NCBI GenBank assembly: GCA_964035575.1
Contig: OZ037865.1
Coordinates: 558,001 to 622,000 of the forward strand
Reading direction: 5' to 3'
DNA length: 64,000 nucleotides
Origin: Rhynchopus sp. YZ270_cl-10
Taxonomy: Eukaryota; Euglenozoa; Diplonemea; Diplonemida; Diplonemidae
The position numbers were made by a program, and so were the translations under genes. The notes under the pieces are model-generated. The model had not been told where the DNA came from. It did no database searches and worked only from the letters and a program-made list of their open reading frames with translations. Positions 10,927 to 21,320 of this stretch are shown here, piece by piece (position 1 is the stretch's first letter; each line of letters starts with the position of its first letter).

Positions 10927-11251
10927 CTGTGGGTTTGTTGTGTATTATTTTGGTTTTTAAAAAAAGGGGGGGACGACCTAAGCCTAGCTTAAGAAAAAGT
11001 TGATAGTGCAAACCGCGAGAGAAAAGCAACTCATGTGGTTCCTATCAAATAGAATGAGGCAAAAGGAACATCCTGGTGTCCTTTCTTGCACCTCGGTCCG
11101 CGAGGTGCTGCGTATAAGGATGAGAAGCAGTTTTTACGGAACTACGGTGGACTAGGAGTCCGAGACTAGTTTACGAAACCGTGGGCCCAGCACACGATAA
11201 ACAATTTCCCTTTAATTCCGGGCGCGACCCTGGCGGTTGACGTGTTCCCCG
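10927..11251. other. Intergenic; one strong hairpin
   Basis: About 325 bp with a perfect GCACCTCG / CGAGGTGC hairpin near 11090-11115. It may hold the missing first exon of the 10045-10926 gene; I could not choose one. Confidence 0.4.
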
Positions 11252-12903
11252 TTAGCGTCTGTGAAGATGCAGAGAACTATTCGGGCTATTACGAATCCGA
11301 TGTAAAAAAAAATACAGCTTACGATTTCTGCTAGGTTTCATCGCGCTACATTTCCCCTGTCTGGGACGAGGCGGGGCTTTTGGGTCATTTCGGGTATTCG
11401 ACACTTCTTTGCATACGAAGATCTGCCATGCTTTTGGAATGTCTGGAGTTTCGTGGACAACAGAGCCTTTGCGACCTAATGTGGCCTGCATCGAGGAAAG
11501 CGACGACATGACCCAGAAGGTAGAAAATGGTTTGGCGATTCGAAAAATTATCGAAAAAAAATATCGCATTACGGGCCAATGCAAAGAGGGAACTAAAAAG
11601 CACATACCAACGAAGTAGGAACGCCACCAAGACTTTCCGAGACTGGATGCGCTGGGTTGAAAGCGTTGAGGAGCTGTGTCTTGAGGTTGGCTGCCTTCCC
11701 GCTGGGCGCCGCACTGCTTGCCACGAGGACACGGTTGCCGAGGTCGGCGTGCGCACGGAGGCTTGACGTCGCGAGGGTTGCACTATCCTGCAGGGAAGCA
11801 GCCCCTGCCTCTTCCCTATCCAACCATCCACGAGACAGCGCACCCACTGCGTAAAGCTGGCGTTGGAAGTACAACACATCATCGAGAACGCGGATCTCCT
11901 CCTTAATCACTTCGCTTTGCACTTCTAAGGCATGCTCTGCGAAGTTTGAGGTCAAATGGTGTTCCGAATCCGCCCCTAACGCTGCACCATTATCACGCAA
12001 CGCAACTAGCAGGGCACGGGATTTGCTTTTCACCTCTGCCCTCCTTGCTTCGACGCCGGCCTGCACTGCGCGGATGTCCTCTCTCAGCTTTTCTGCGTCC
12101 ACTTCGACAGCAGGGTTTCCACCTGAGGCTATTCCCTGTAGAAATGAAAGCTCTGCCTCGGAAGATGCCTTCTCGCTGTGTGCGCAGGCAAGGCTAAAGA
12201 GGGAGACCAAATGCGCATCTCCTATCCGTTTTGCTTCTTGGCAGGAAGCTTCCCATTCACCGGTTGTGTCAACCTTATTGAAGGAATCTTGATGTAAGGA
12301 TTGGGTGAGTTTTGTTAATACGTTTAACCCTTCATCGAGCTCCGAGGTGTCGCAGAAGCTGAAGAGCAGAGTGCTTTTCAGGGTTCCGGAGGAAAGAGAT
12401 GCAGCGGTAGAGAGGCATTGGTGTTCATTTGCTTGGAGTGCGGCAGCGGCAGAGGTGTAGTGGCGGTTGAGGGCAGATTCGCGTTCGTCGGCAGCTTCGC
12501 GGAGGAGGCGGGCCTCTTGGTGGACCTGCTCCCCGAGGGTGGCAAAGTGTTGCTGTTGTCTGCCAAGGACCTCGCAACGCTTTTGCATGCGGTCCAACGT
12601 TTTGCGTTGTTGCGACGCCATTTCATGCGCATAGTCCACAGCACCCCTCGGGTCGTCCGTCAAAGCCGCTGCATCCACCGTCTTCGCCAGCTCCCTCCCA
12701 AACAAGGCGCGCCCCTCCCCTTCCAACCGGCGGAACGTCGCCAACTCCTCCTGGGTGAACACATCAGTGGAGCCGAGTCTGCAAATGGCCTCCTTCAGCG
12801 CTTTGCACCCATGAGCGTCCAGCTCTGCCTCTGCATCAGGAGAAACATGTCCTTTAAATCCTATCCTTTGTAAAGCATCAGCAAACCAACCACGACCCAC
12901 CAT
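11252..12903 (-). CDS. Coiled-coil protein, possibly HAUS3/augmin-like, one cis intron
   Basis: Exon 1 (12903-11608, 432 residues) ends in phase 0 at a GTATGT donor. The intron 11607-11486 ends in CGATGCAG, and exon 2 (11485-11252) continues in phase 0 (ATLGRKGSVVHETPDIPK), total about 509 residues. The N-terminus (WFADALQRIGFKGHVSP, FTQEELATFRRLEGEGRALF) is arranged like the N-terminus of HAUS3, with IGY, an LSxxEL motif and a GK.IL segment. Long helices rich in E, A, K and Q follow. HAUS3 is an augmin subunit that helps recruit gamma-tubulin to microtubules. The match is by eye and weak. A GTAAGC near the end could be a further donor, giving a slightly different C-terminus. The start is the ATG at 12903. 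Confidence 0.6.
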
Positions 12904-13328
12904 ATTTAGTTTTCCCTTTTGCAAATTGGATGAAAGGGAGAAGGGAAGAAGGGAAGAAGGAGAGGAGAAGTGAGGGTGGAGTAAGGGAGAAGAACGGTGA
13001 TTTTTTTTTTTGCATTTTTTGCCCCATTAAGACTCTATGGGGAAGGGGGGGAAATTGGGGGGATATATGAAATACATAAAAAGAGAGTTGAACATAAAAC
13101 CAAAAAAAAGACAACGTTCTATAGAGTAGCAGTACGTAGGCTGGTATAAAATGTACAAAAAAAGACCACCCCTGGGTGGTATCACCCCGTTGACATCTGA
13201 CAAATCAGGGAATACGGAAAATCTGGGGGGTCTGTAACAAGATATTACTCTTGTTTTGTATTACAGAAGATACATAGCAACACCCCGTTTGGGAAAAGTT
13301 TTTTTAGACCTGAAAGCCCCCTTTGTTT
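12904..13328. other. Intergenic, pyrimidine-rich on the minus strand
   Basis: Upstream of the 12903 start the minus strand is a long CTTCTTCCCTTCTCC-type tract ending in GCAAAAG, a likely trans-splice region. The rest is A/T-rich; no coding region seen. Confidence 0.5.
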
Positions 13329-14829
13329 TCATCGATGCGAAGCTCCTGGTGAAGCAGACCGTTGTGGCGCTGCTGGTGCAGTGTGGCCCTTCTTTCGCAA
13401 GCGGTCACGAAGCTTGGCGCATTCTTCGGACTTCATGCGCAACTCACGCTCGAACTTGGCAGCCGTGCTTTCGTGCTGGATGGTCTGTCTGTTTTGATGT
13501 TCATAGCGCCCCTGCTGGCCAAGCATTGCTTCCTTATGGTTCAGCCGTGCCTGGTCTATCAAAGCACCTATCTCTGCTTTCCTCTGCTGCAATGACTCTA
13601 TCTCCGCATCCTTTCTTTGGTTCTGTGTTTTTTGTTGTTTGTATTGAAAATCGCCTAATCCACCCATTGCATAATTAAAATCTGTACTATTGGCCAAAGC
13701 CTTTTGACAGAAGGAAGACATAGCTCGGCTCCTAACACCTTTTGTTTTGTTGAAAACATTTCCCATTTTACCCCCACCATACCATCCTCGCGAGGTACTC
13801 TGCTCTGTTTTCAAGCTTAGCCCGCTCCTCTGAGAACTGAGCCGCCATGTCGTCTTTTACTTTTTGGAGGCGGGAGCGCATTTGCATACGTATGGCATCC
13901 ATTTGTGAGATGTCACTTGGGATCGCCACAGGAGGCCTCTCCATGCCCTCTGGACGGTACAGCCCGCCAAACACGACCTGCTGGCTAGGCACTGAAGGCA
14001 CCGCACTCTCTGCCACCTTCGCCTCATTAACCTCATGAGCCTCCTTGGCCTCCCGCCGCCACCGCTCCCCCAATGTGCGCAGCTCCAAGGTGCACCGTTC
14101 CTGCGTCATGCCCAACGCTGCCTTCACCGCCCCCAGCTTCATCTCCGCCTCCCTCACCAACCTCCGCTCCGCCTGCAACGCCGCATCCAGCTGCTCATAC
14201 GTCTCGACCCCTTCCTCCTCCACCTCCACCCCCCCTCCTGCCAACTCCCCCTGCACCTTGAAGACCTCCTCCTGCAACCTCTCTGCACGGCTTTCTTCTA
14301 ATTCAAGAGTATTTTCTAATGTTGTCAGCTTTTTTTCACGACTTTGCAGCTGTTTCTGGACCAATCGAAGCTGCTTTGCTATATCATCCGCACGCGACAC
14401 CGCATACCCTGATGAGGAGGACGCAGCCAACGGTGTGCTCTCCCGAGGAGATGGGGCCTGCTGCGGCTGTCTGCTCTGTTGATGAATTGGTGCTGTATCC
14501 TGAGCTTCGCGCCTTCGGATCTGCTTCTTATAGTCATCTAACGTTTCTTTCTGCGTTGCAATGCGAGACTGCAAAGTGCTCCCTGGACGTGGACTCCGTT
14601 GTGCCCTCGCCTCCTCCAACGCACTGCGTCGGTTAGAGTTAAGCGACGACGGAGACGGTGAAGACGAACTCTGCAGTCCTGGCGCTGCCTGCGGCCTCTG
14701 CGGCTGACCCCCGCAAACAGAGCCATGCGGCCGAGGCACCTTGCGGCTCGGCTCATAGTCCCGCCCCTTCTCTGGGCTCGCGTAGCTGTCCGGCAGCTCG
14801 CATTCCTCATATTCTCGAAGACCCCCCAT
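13329..14829 (-). CDS. Coiled-coil protein of unknown function, probable cis intron
   Basis: Exon 1 (14829-13783, 349 residues) and exon 2 (13700-13329) join in phase 0 through an intron with a GTATGG donor (13782) and a CTGTCAAAAG acceptor (13701). The acceptor is weaker than others in this window; TACAG a few bases on would break the frame. Product about 472 residues: a disordered S/P-rich first 100 residues, coiled coil about 145-220, a short globular-looking patch (VVFGGLYRPEGMERPPVAI), then a second coiled coil through exon 2 (NQRKDAEIESLQQRKAEI) and a basic tail. The layout fits a cytoskeletal or basal-body structural protein, but no family is recognised. Confidence 0.65.
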
Positions 14830-15287
14830 CAGAGTTGAGCGGGAGAGAAAGGAATAGGTTTTCTTAAGAGGTTAATCCGGGGACCCCTCAGAGGAGGAGG
14901 GTGAAACAGTGAAGAAAAAAAATTCCACAAAAAAAGTTGTGGAAGAATTTGGGGGAGGGGAAAGGAGGGTGGGGGTGGGGGTTGCTGTAAAGAAGAGAGG
15001 ATGAGAGGTTAGAGAGAGGGGGAGAGGGAGGGGTTGAATGGGTTTTTTGGTGTTGGAGTTTTTTTTGTTATTTTTGCTTGATGCTCTTGCTTTTTTTGTT
15101 TTACTTACCGATGACAGCCCGAATAAAAGCACATCAACAACCGCGAACCTAAGCCTTTCGTTTGTGACAAAAATCAGGGGGGAAATATCTCGCGTGAGAT
15201 GATGTTTGGTAGGGATGAAACGTTACTTATAAAAGTACTACATTTCGGGTAATAGAGTAAGGATCTTCATTCAATTCGCTTACCTTG
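14830..15287. other. Intergenic low complexity
   Basis: Purine-rich on the plus strand; includes a weak family D-like stretch (CGAACCTAAGCCTTTCG, about 15138). No gene seen. Confidence 0.5.
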
Positions 15288-15867
15288 TGCTCAAACAGGG
15301 ATTACGCAGCTCCCCCAAAAATAAAAAAAGTACGTATGGATTTTCAACACGTACAATTCTAAGCAAAAACAATTAAAAACCGCGCGCGCTTCGCGCGCTC
15401 TCCCTGGCAAAGTTGGTTGAGAAGGGCTGTGAAAGTTCGAAGAACTGGAGAAATCATCAGTCATGGCACCCAAATGTTCCTGGCGAAGCCACGGTACGCA
15501 ACATTTCTAAAAATTGCGCCTAAAATTGCCTATTATGTCAGGGGAAGGGTGTACTGCAATCTAGCGCCGCAGGCGCACGGTACGCTACTTTTTTTTCTTT
15601 CGCCATGCTGCATGCTCCATTTCCGGTAAAATAGAAAATTGTCTCCTACAAATAGACTTCTGTAGGGGGTAGGTGAGAGGTGGGGGCGGAGCCCCACTCC
15701 TCACCTACCCCACCCCAGCCCCAATCCAAAACCCAAATTACCTACGTATGGACACGTATGGACACGTATGGACACGTATGGACACGTATGGATTCCACCT
15801 TTTCAAAAACAATTCACGTATGGATTTCCATACGTTCCACACGTGGAGCGTAATCCCTGTGCTCAAA
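15288..15867. mobile_element. hAT-like non-autonomous transposon (MITE) with 8-bp target duplication
   Basis: Terminal inverted repeats CAGGGATTACGC (15296-15307) and GCGTAATCCCTG (15848-15859) are flanked by the direct repeat TGCTCAAA on both sides (15288-15295 and 15860-15867). A CAGGG start and an 8-bp target duplication are the hAT superfamily hallmarks. The interior (564 bp in total) encodes no transposase. It contains a CGCGCGC-TTCG-CGCG hairpin (about 15383), a GGTACGC double box (15475-15600) and six copies of ACGTATGGA, five of them in tandem near the right end, with a single copy on the left arm. The intact duplication suggests a fairly recent insertion. Confidence 0.85.
15748..15792 (+). 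repeat. Tandem ACGTATGGAC repeat in the right arm of the hAT-like element
   Basis: About five tandem copies of the 10-mer, plus a separated copy at 15818 and an inverted CCATACGT at 15828. Confidence 0.85.
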
Positions 15868-16158
15868 TAATAATGAGAGAAAGAATGAGAGAGGAATAGT
15901 TATTGACACAGGAAGCTCCGACCCACGTACGATGTAAAAATATGTTTGCCTAAAAGACGGCTATCGCACGATAGCAGCCACGATTTTTCTTCAGGATCTA
16001 AAACACTCGCAAAACAAAACAAAGAGGCACATTGTTCTGCATAAAAACAAATGTGTGTTGTGTCTGCTTCTTTGGGAGTACTGATCACATGAGCAACATT
16101 TATGTGTTGCCACTTTGTGCGTCACGTGATTCAGTAACACCAATGAAGTGTTCACATC
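15868..16158. other. Intergenic
   Basis: About 290 bp. The start (GTTATTGACACAGGAAGCTCCGACCCACG, in pieces) resembles the GCCATCCGGATG repeat family; nothing else seen. Confidence 0.4.
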
Positions 16159-17676
16159 TCACACATTACCTTCACCTTCGACACCCACGTCTTCGAGTTG
16201 TGTAATGCTACGTAAATCAGAAGTGTCGGCACTCAGAGGCATCTCGTCGTTCTGGGACAACAAACTGAAGTCTGGCCTCCACTCTCTCATCTCCACAGAA
16301 GGAGAGTTGCTTGCAGCACACCTTCTCTGTGTGCACAGCGCATGGCGAAGGGGTGGTGGCACCACGTCGTACAAGAGCAGCAGACCAACCGGCACAAGCA
16401 ACACAAGCAACAGCGTCATGCTTCCGTCTGTGTCCTCCTCCATCGCAAGTGTCGCACAAACGTAGATGGAAAACGAAAGACCCGCCAGATACACACACAC
16501 CCACATCACAGCAGCTGCTATGTAGAGCCTCTTCTTCGGAAGCGCCCCCTTGTAGCCACGTGCAAGAAGAGCGCACGTCGGTGTGTGCACACTCCCCACG
16601 AACGGCAGCATGTATCGCCACGAAGGGACAGCCTTGCACACAGGAATCAGTTTCTCAACGTAGCCAAACGTTGCAACGTAGTCCAGTGCCTCGTCTGGGT
16701 TCCTCTCAACATCGTTGATAGCCGCACACAACTCTGCGATGGGAATCGTCTGGAGCACGTGTGTTGAGAGTGCGTCGTCGTTGCATGCTTTCAAGAGTCT
16801 GTACTTCAGAGAAGCTGGGATGTCCATGTCCACCAACAGGTCATTCCTGTCGATGAGCACTCTGCTGGCCACAATGATGAGTAATCCCTTCGGAGTTTCT
16901 GCGATGAGTGGACGGCGTTTGCAAAAGTGGTTCACAATTCTACTCATCTCAGCTGTCGTCGCAGTATGGAACGCAGTGTGGAGGGTGTCCTGGGGCAACT
17001 CTTCAGAACCCCTCCTATTTTTCTCAATCTCTATCGCGCTCAGGACGAGAGAGACTGCAGACGCTCCTTCGGAAGACGTCAAACAGACTCCATCCCAGGT
17101 AATCTCGGGGGTGGTCACCACGCTACTTGCAAAATCGCAATAACTCGGCAGCAGCATGATTACATAGTCTACGAACATGACGTACCACAGCAGCTGCGGG
17201 AAGCCTGTGGGGAAGTAGGTTCCGTAATCGTTGCGCCCCGCGTACGCTTCGGCCGAGATCACAAGGATGGCAACGGAAGTCAGCCCCCACACGAGGGTGC
17301 ATGCTCCCCCAAGCGTATCGGGTAGTAGCACCTTCTTGCCAGCACAAAATAGTCGGGCATTAGAGAAGAGAAGAGGCAGACGTGTCAGCCACGTAAGGAT
17401 GTACACCCACTTGAGGAGCAGGAAGGCCGTCCAGGACCCAGTTGGGTCACACTCACTCTCCAACACAACCTCGTGGCCCTGTGCACAGAGTGCATTCCCG
17501 TTGTCGCACACATACTCAAGAATGCAGTGGTCTCTGCTGCTGCCTGTCGCGTTCACGGCAGGCAGGTCTCGGTATATCACAACGTCCGGGTCTGCAGCAA
17601 ACAAATACCCCACACACAGCAACGGGCACAGCAGCGCCAACAGATGTGCAATCAGCATCAGGGAGACACATCGCAT
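16159..17676 (-). CDS. Multi-pass membrane protein with signal peptide, unrecognised
   Basis: 505 residues from the first ATG after the acceptor at 17702. Residues 1-27 are a signal peptide or signal anchor (LMLIAHLLALLCPLLCVGYL). A luminal or extracellular segment has four cysteines (51, 57, 64, 76) and an N-glycosylation site (NAT, 42). Hydrophobic segments lie at about 84-105, 121-141, 160-180, 383-407 and 419-438. The large 190-380 segment is soluble and looks helical (EIEKNRRGSEELPQDTLHT). The tail is acidic. The gene ends 94 bp before the stop of its upstream neighbour. I do not recognise the family; it may be a lineage-specific surface or organelle membrane protein. A GTAATG next to the stop could be a donor for a further short exon. 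Confidence 0.75.
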   Translation of the reverse strand: MRCVSLMLIAHLLALLCPLLCVGYLFAADPDVVIYRDLPAVNATGSSRDHCILEYVCDNGNALCAQGHEVVLESECDPTGSWTAFLLLKWVYILTWLTRLPLLFSNARLFCAGKKVLLPDTLGGACTLVWGLTSVAILVISAEAYAGRNDYGTYFPTGFPQLLWYVMFVDYVIMLLPSYCDFASSVVTTPEITWDGVCLTSSEGASAVSLVLSAIEIEKNRRGSEELPQDTLHTAFHTATTAEMSRIVNHFCKRRPLIAETPKGLLIIVASRVLIDRNDLLVDMDIPASLKYRLLKACNDDALSTHVLQTIPIAELCAAINDVERNPDEALDYVATFGYVEKLIPVCKAVPSWRYMLPFVGSVHTPTCALLARGYKGALPKKRLYIAAAVMWVCVYLAGLSFSIYVCATLAMEEDTDGSMTLLLVLLVPVGLLLLYDVVPPPLRHALCTQRRCAASNSPSVEMREWRPDFSLLSQNDEMPLSADTSDLRSITQLEDVGVEGEGNV

Positions 17677-17701
17677 TTTCTTTTGGGGTTCCTTCCCACT
17701 C

Positions 17702-17730
17702 CTGTAGATGCTGGGTAAATGGTGTATTGA
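17702..17730 (-). promoter_or_regulatory. Trans-splice acceptor of the multi-pass membrane protein gene
   Basis: Minus-strand CATTTACCCAGCATCTACAG ends at 17702; a 25-nt leader follows to the ATG at 17676. Confidence 0.55.
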
Positions 17731-17770
17731 AGTGTGCACACAAAAATAAAGAGTACCAAACAATTTTAGT

Positions 17771-18796
17771 TTAAAACCCAAGAATGACCGCAAGGTCGAA
17801 GTGATCCGAGGGGTGCGCCAGGCACGGGAGCAGCACGCTCTGGTCGAGGCTTTCGAGAGGAGGCACCACTTGGACGGATCGCACTGTGCAGCCTGCGTGC
17901 CAGATGTAGTCGATGGTGTGGCACGTGGTCTTGGTGCCACGGATCTTACACGTAGTGTATGGAGGAGGAGCAGCTGCGTACGCGGACACAAGCCCTAAGC
18001 TGTGCCCCGAAACGTAAGGCACTGCTTGCGGATCAACCCCGTGTTCGACACACTCTGCGGCATTAAAGTCACCCAACACCACCACCTTCACATTCTCAAT
18101 GCCAGCAGCCATCTCCTCCACTGCGCCCAACAAAACCTTCAACTGCGACAACCGAATTGCCTCATTCTGCACCAAACATTTTGCTTTTAAATGCGTTGCC
18201 CCGAACACAAATTGTGCGGAAGACGGAAGGTGTTCAAGCTTCGCCACGACATGAACGCAGGACAGACCATCGGAACTGTTTATCAGACTGGACTGCTTCA
18301 GGGAAAACACATTTTCCTTATAGAAGAGCGCGACACCATCTGGGTGGTAGCCAAATTGCTCGCAGGGGGATGGGCATTTTTCTGTGAAGATACCATTGTA
18401 CCCTACAAGGCGAAGCGCCGGGAGGAAAAAGTCGTGAAAATGATCACATTCTTCCAAAGCTAGAACATCCGGGCAAACCTCAAAAATCTTTTCAAGAACA
18501 AAGAACCTCCGTTTTGAGTAGTCAAGCACGTCTTGCGGGACATTTGTGAACCCTCCAGACTCCGCTTGCTTCACTGCGGCAAAGGGCGGTGTATCAGAGG
18601 GGCGAGCAGACAGTCCTTCAGCTAGCATGTTGAACTGCATGAGTTTGGTGCTGTGTGTGCTCGATGTCTCGTGGACACGCCAGGTCCGTTCCATCAGACC
18701 CACCCCAGCCTCACGTCGGAGTGCAGCGATGTGGGCAAGGATTGCGTCCACACCCTTCGCCACAATGCTGTCCACCACAGTCGCAGTGCGACTCAT
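17771..18796 (-). CDS. NOCT: Nocturnin-type EEP-domain phosphatase/nuclease
   Basis: 341 residues. The endonuclease/exonuclease/phosphatase fold is complete. Visible motifs are MQFNMLAEGL with N56, CPDVLALEECDHF with E116, GYHPDGVALF, ATHLKAK (200-206), VVLGDFNA (240-247), TIDYIW (294-299) and PSDHFDL (329-335), so all catalytic and Mg-binding residues are present. PPYTTCKIRGT and the THLKAK segment match nocturnin better than CCR4 or ANGEL. Nocturnin removes the 2' phosphate from NADP(H); relatives are deadenylases. No clear mitochondrial targeting sequence, although residues 1-30 are helical. The start is the ATG 4 nt after an AG. The frame extends upstream across a family A hairpin repeat, which I treat as non-coding. 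Confidence 0.88.
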   Translation of the reverse strand: MSRTATVVDSIVAKGVDAILAHIAALRREAGVGLMERTWRVHETSSTHSTKLMQFNMLAEGLSARPSDTPPFAAVKQAESGGFTNVPQDVLDYSKRRFFVLEKIFEVCPDVLALEECDHFHDFFLPALRLVGYNGIFTEKCPSPCEQFGYHPDGVALFYKENVFSLKQSSLINSSDGLSCVHVVAKLEHLPSSAQFVFGATHLKAKCLVQNEAIRLSQLKVLLGAVEEMAAGIENVKVVVLGDFNAAECVEHGVDPQAVPYVSGHSLGLVSAYAAAPPPYTTCKIRGTKTTCHTIDYIWHAGCTVRSVQVVPPLESLDQSVLLPCLAHPSDHFDLAVILGF

Positions 18797-18815
18797 TGCT
18801 CTTGGCAAAGCTTGA

Positions 18816-18852
18816 TAGTGTAGACACCCGAGGATAGGCTCCACTATATTTT
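18816..18852 (+). repeat. Family A hairpin immediately upstream of the nocturnin start
   Basis: GATAGTGTAGACACCCGAGG then ATAGGCTCCACTATA; it lies within 25 bp of the start codon. On the minus strand its end merges with the ATCAAGCTTTGCCAAG acceptor region. Confidence 0.7.
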
Positions 18853-19641
18853 GTGTATTGTTGTTTTGCTGAAGAGATGGGATTTTGAGAAATATAATTG
18901 GGGAACAGGGGAATTTAATATGCCGATATGCCATACTTCGCAGTAGAACTGTTACTTTCACCATGGCAAGCAAGAAGACACTTCGTGTAGCGCTGGTCCA
19001 GTGGGGAATGAGGGAAAAATATTTTGTGCTTTTTTTTGTGCTGAAAAAAAGGAGCTTTTTGACCAGAAGAAAAGGGAAAACAGGGGAAAAAATGTTAGCT
19101 AGGGATTCCCCGATCTCCCCAAGTCATAAAAGCTATTTTGAGAAAAACCTTTTTGGACGAATGGGTCAATATTGTGGACACATCCGCGCCACTTTGCATT
19201 TCCGATGATGGTCATTTTTAATGTTGTTGACATTCGACATATTTCGACAACAAAATAAAAAATAAAAAAGCTGGTGATCGATGAACCTAAAGCCTTCTCT
19301 CAGCCAACCTTTAGATTAGAAAATCAAACATTCAAAAGCAGATTCAAAATCACTCAGGGAAAACCCCCAGAGGATCAACCTAGAAACCTGATAAGAGCAT
19401 AACCAAGCTGCACTTAGAGTAAAAAAGGTTGACTTGAAACAAAGCCTCTCATGAACTATTGTATATTTTGTGCGTAAAGTGTGCAATAAATATTCTGTGT
19501 TGATATTTTTATTACAATACGCTCCCACTGACCTGGCCGTGAAGAGAAAACCTCTTTGGGGTCAAAAGAAAAATACGATTTCACTCTAGAATTTGCTTTC
19601 CTCATAAGATGGAACAAAGCCTCTTACTGACACCTCATCTT
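18853..19641. other. Intergenic, two family D-like hairpins
   Basis: A hairpin at 19267-19320 with CTAAAG / CTTTAG arms and one at 19427-19465 with the AAAGCCTCTCATGAAC core. No coding region seen. Confidence 0.5.
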
Positions 19642-20142
19642 TTACTCAACTGCGTTGAACGCAGCTTTGTTGTGTTGGATTGATAGGACTGCGGGTTTGA
19701 CGAATAAAAGGCCGACTTTGCATGGCACGTCAAGCACTGTAGGCTCTTCGGGGCTGGCTTCGTGCGCTGAGGCGAGGAGACTGAGGTTTGTCTCATCGAT
19801 GTCCTGCACGTTGTTGAGCGTAGCAATGGTTTTTCTGAAGCGGAAGAGGCATGATCGCGCTGTTGCTGGCTCGGTTGTATCCGGTGGTGTGGTGTACTGC
19901 TGTTCTGTTGGGATGTGCTTCATCAGGTCCTTCAGGGCGTCCTCAACCCCGCAGGCAAAAGAGAGAGCGTGGCTCGCCTTGGCAACATCAGCAATTACCT
20001 TTTCTGCGGCCTCAGTGACGCCTTCGTCGCCGACGCGGACGCTCCCGTCTTGGAAGCCTCTGTTGCGGATGCGTTCGTCGCGTACAGCAGAGTCACGTCC
20101 CATCATGTCCACATCATCACCATCTTCCCAATCCGAATCCAT
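19642..20142 (-). CDS. Small acidic protein, possibly YAE1/LTO1-like
   Basis: 166 residues. After an acidic start (MDSDWEDGDDVD), residues 22-45 read DERIRNRGFQDGSVRVGDEG, like the GxxxG-spaced N-terminal helix of YAE1/LTO1 family proteins, which load Fe-S clusters onto ABCE1. A second helical stretch (SHALSFACGVEDALKDLM) is placed as in YAE1. The C-terminal half, through a second region with a DETNLSLL segment, has no match I recognise. The likeness is by pattern only. The start is the ATG 11 nt after a strong acceptor. Confidence 0.6.
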   Translation of the reverse strand: MDSDWEDGDDVDMMGRDSAVRDERIRNRGFQDGSVRVGDEGVTEAAEKVIADVAKASHALSFACGVEDALKDLMKHIPTEQQYTTPPDTTEPATARSCLFRFRKTIATLNNVQDIDETNLSLLASAHEASPEEPTVLDVPCKVGLLFVKPAVLSIQHNKAAFNAVE

Positions 20143-20153
20143 TTGTGATGTCT

Positions 20154-20190
20154 CTGTGAGGTGTGGGAAAAATGGAGGGGAAATGAATGA
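20154..20190 (-). promoter_or_regulatory. Trans-splice acceptor of the small acidic protein gene
   Basis: Minus-strand CCTCCATTTTTCCCACACCT then CACAG, ending at 20154; an 11-nt leader follows. Confidence 0.7.
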
Positions 20191-20643
20191 ATTTGCACAG
20201 TATGTTGTCCAGGGAGTTACGCGCTGCGTGCAGATGGGAAGGAAGAGCCAACGTTCTAGATATTGCGTTCAATTTGGTCCGAAGACCGCGGTGCCTAAAA
20301 GGACAACGTTAATCACCTATTTAAGGGTCGAGATCTCCGTTCGTTAACGGAATCAAACCAGACAAAATCACTCCACAGAAGACAGTTCTCTAATCACAGC
20401 ATTCACCGCTTCGACGTTCGGGGTTTCCCCCCTGGATAGTTTGGAATGGTTAGGATGCAAGAAGAAGAGAGAAGGGTATAGGGAGCTCAGAGGGGGGAGA
20501 GAGATTTTTTTAAACCCACCGTTTCATTCTGGTTGTGAAGGAAAGAGGGGAGGGTGGTTGTCAATGAAGGGAGAATAAAATAAAGGTTTTATAAGATGAA
20601 CCCAGGCCTCTAGTGCATAGTCACCTTTCAAGAAAATAAAAGA

Positions 20644-20735
20644 GAAGTTGAAAAGTGCAAAACGCCTCGCCGTTCATCGGCGGCCGCAGATACTACTTTT
20701 CCGCGGGTTATCGAACCCCCAGAGTAGCACAATAA
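20644..20735 (+). repeat. tRNA-like hairpin repeat (family C)
   Basis: AAGTGCAAAACGCCTCGCCG, then CTACT (20693-20697) pairing with AGTAG (20723-20727) around GGGTTATCGAACCCC. Confidence 0.7.
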
Positions 20736-21245
20736 AATAAACAGAAAAATCATCAAGTAAAGAAAAAAAATATGGGGAGGAATTGTGAGCGTTTCTGTAT
20801 AAAAAAAAAACAAAGACAATGTACACCTGAAACAGATGTTATTTTTTTTTTGAAGAAAACAGTTCATCCCTAAAAAGGGTGCAAGAAGAGATACATCAGT
20901 CACCCAACCCCTTTGAGAATGGAGCACATGAAACGGTGTACAACGCTCTCTTTAAATTCATTTCTACCTTTCGATTCAGAAAGCAGGGGTGTACTACGTA
21001 CTCCCCCTCTTTAAAAAAAAAAAGGTTTTTCCCTGGAGAGGGCTGACCAGGAGCTGGAGGTTCGAAGCGAGAGGTGTCATGGCACGCCAAACACTGTACA
21101 GATGAATGCGCCTTACGGTCTACATTCTATGGTTGAAGAGAAAAAAGCAACAACAAATGGTGTGGCCGACGACCCCAAAATAGCAGAAAAATAGCAGAAA
21201 GTAGCACCCCCTTTCAGCCACACCAACAAAAAAAGAAAAAGAAAG

Positions 21246-21320
21246 TGAAGTTGAATAGTGCAAACGCCTCTGGGACGCAGGCACTGACACTCCACAGGCT
21301 ATCGAACCCCGGAGTGTTAC
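21246..21320 (+). repeat. tRNA-like hairpin repeat (family C)
   Basis: The same layout with CACTCC (21288-21293) pairing with GGAGTG (21311-21316) around GGCTATCGAACCCC. Confidence 0.7.

Noticed and set aside
16217-16767. Overlapping ORFs on both strands within the multi-pass membrane protein gene
   Set aside because: The 16159-17676 frame alone gives a signal peptide and membrane segments; the others are shadows.
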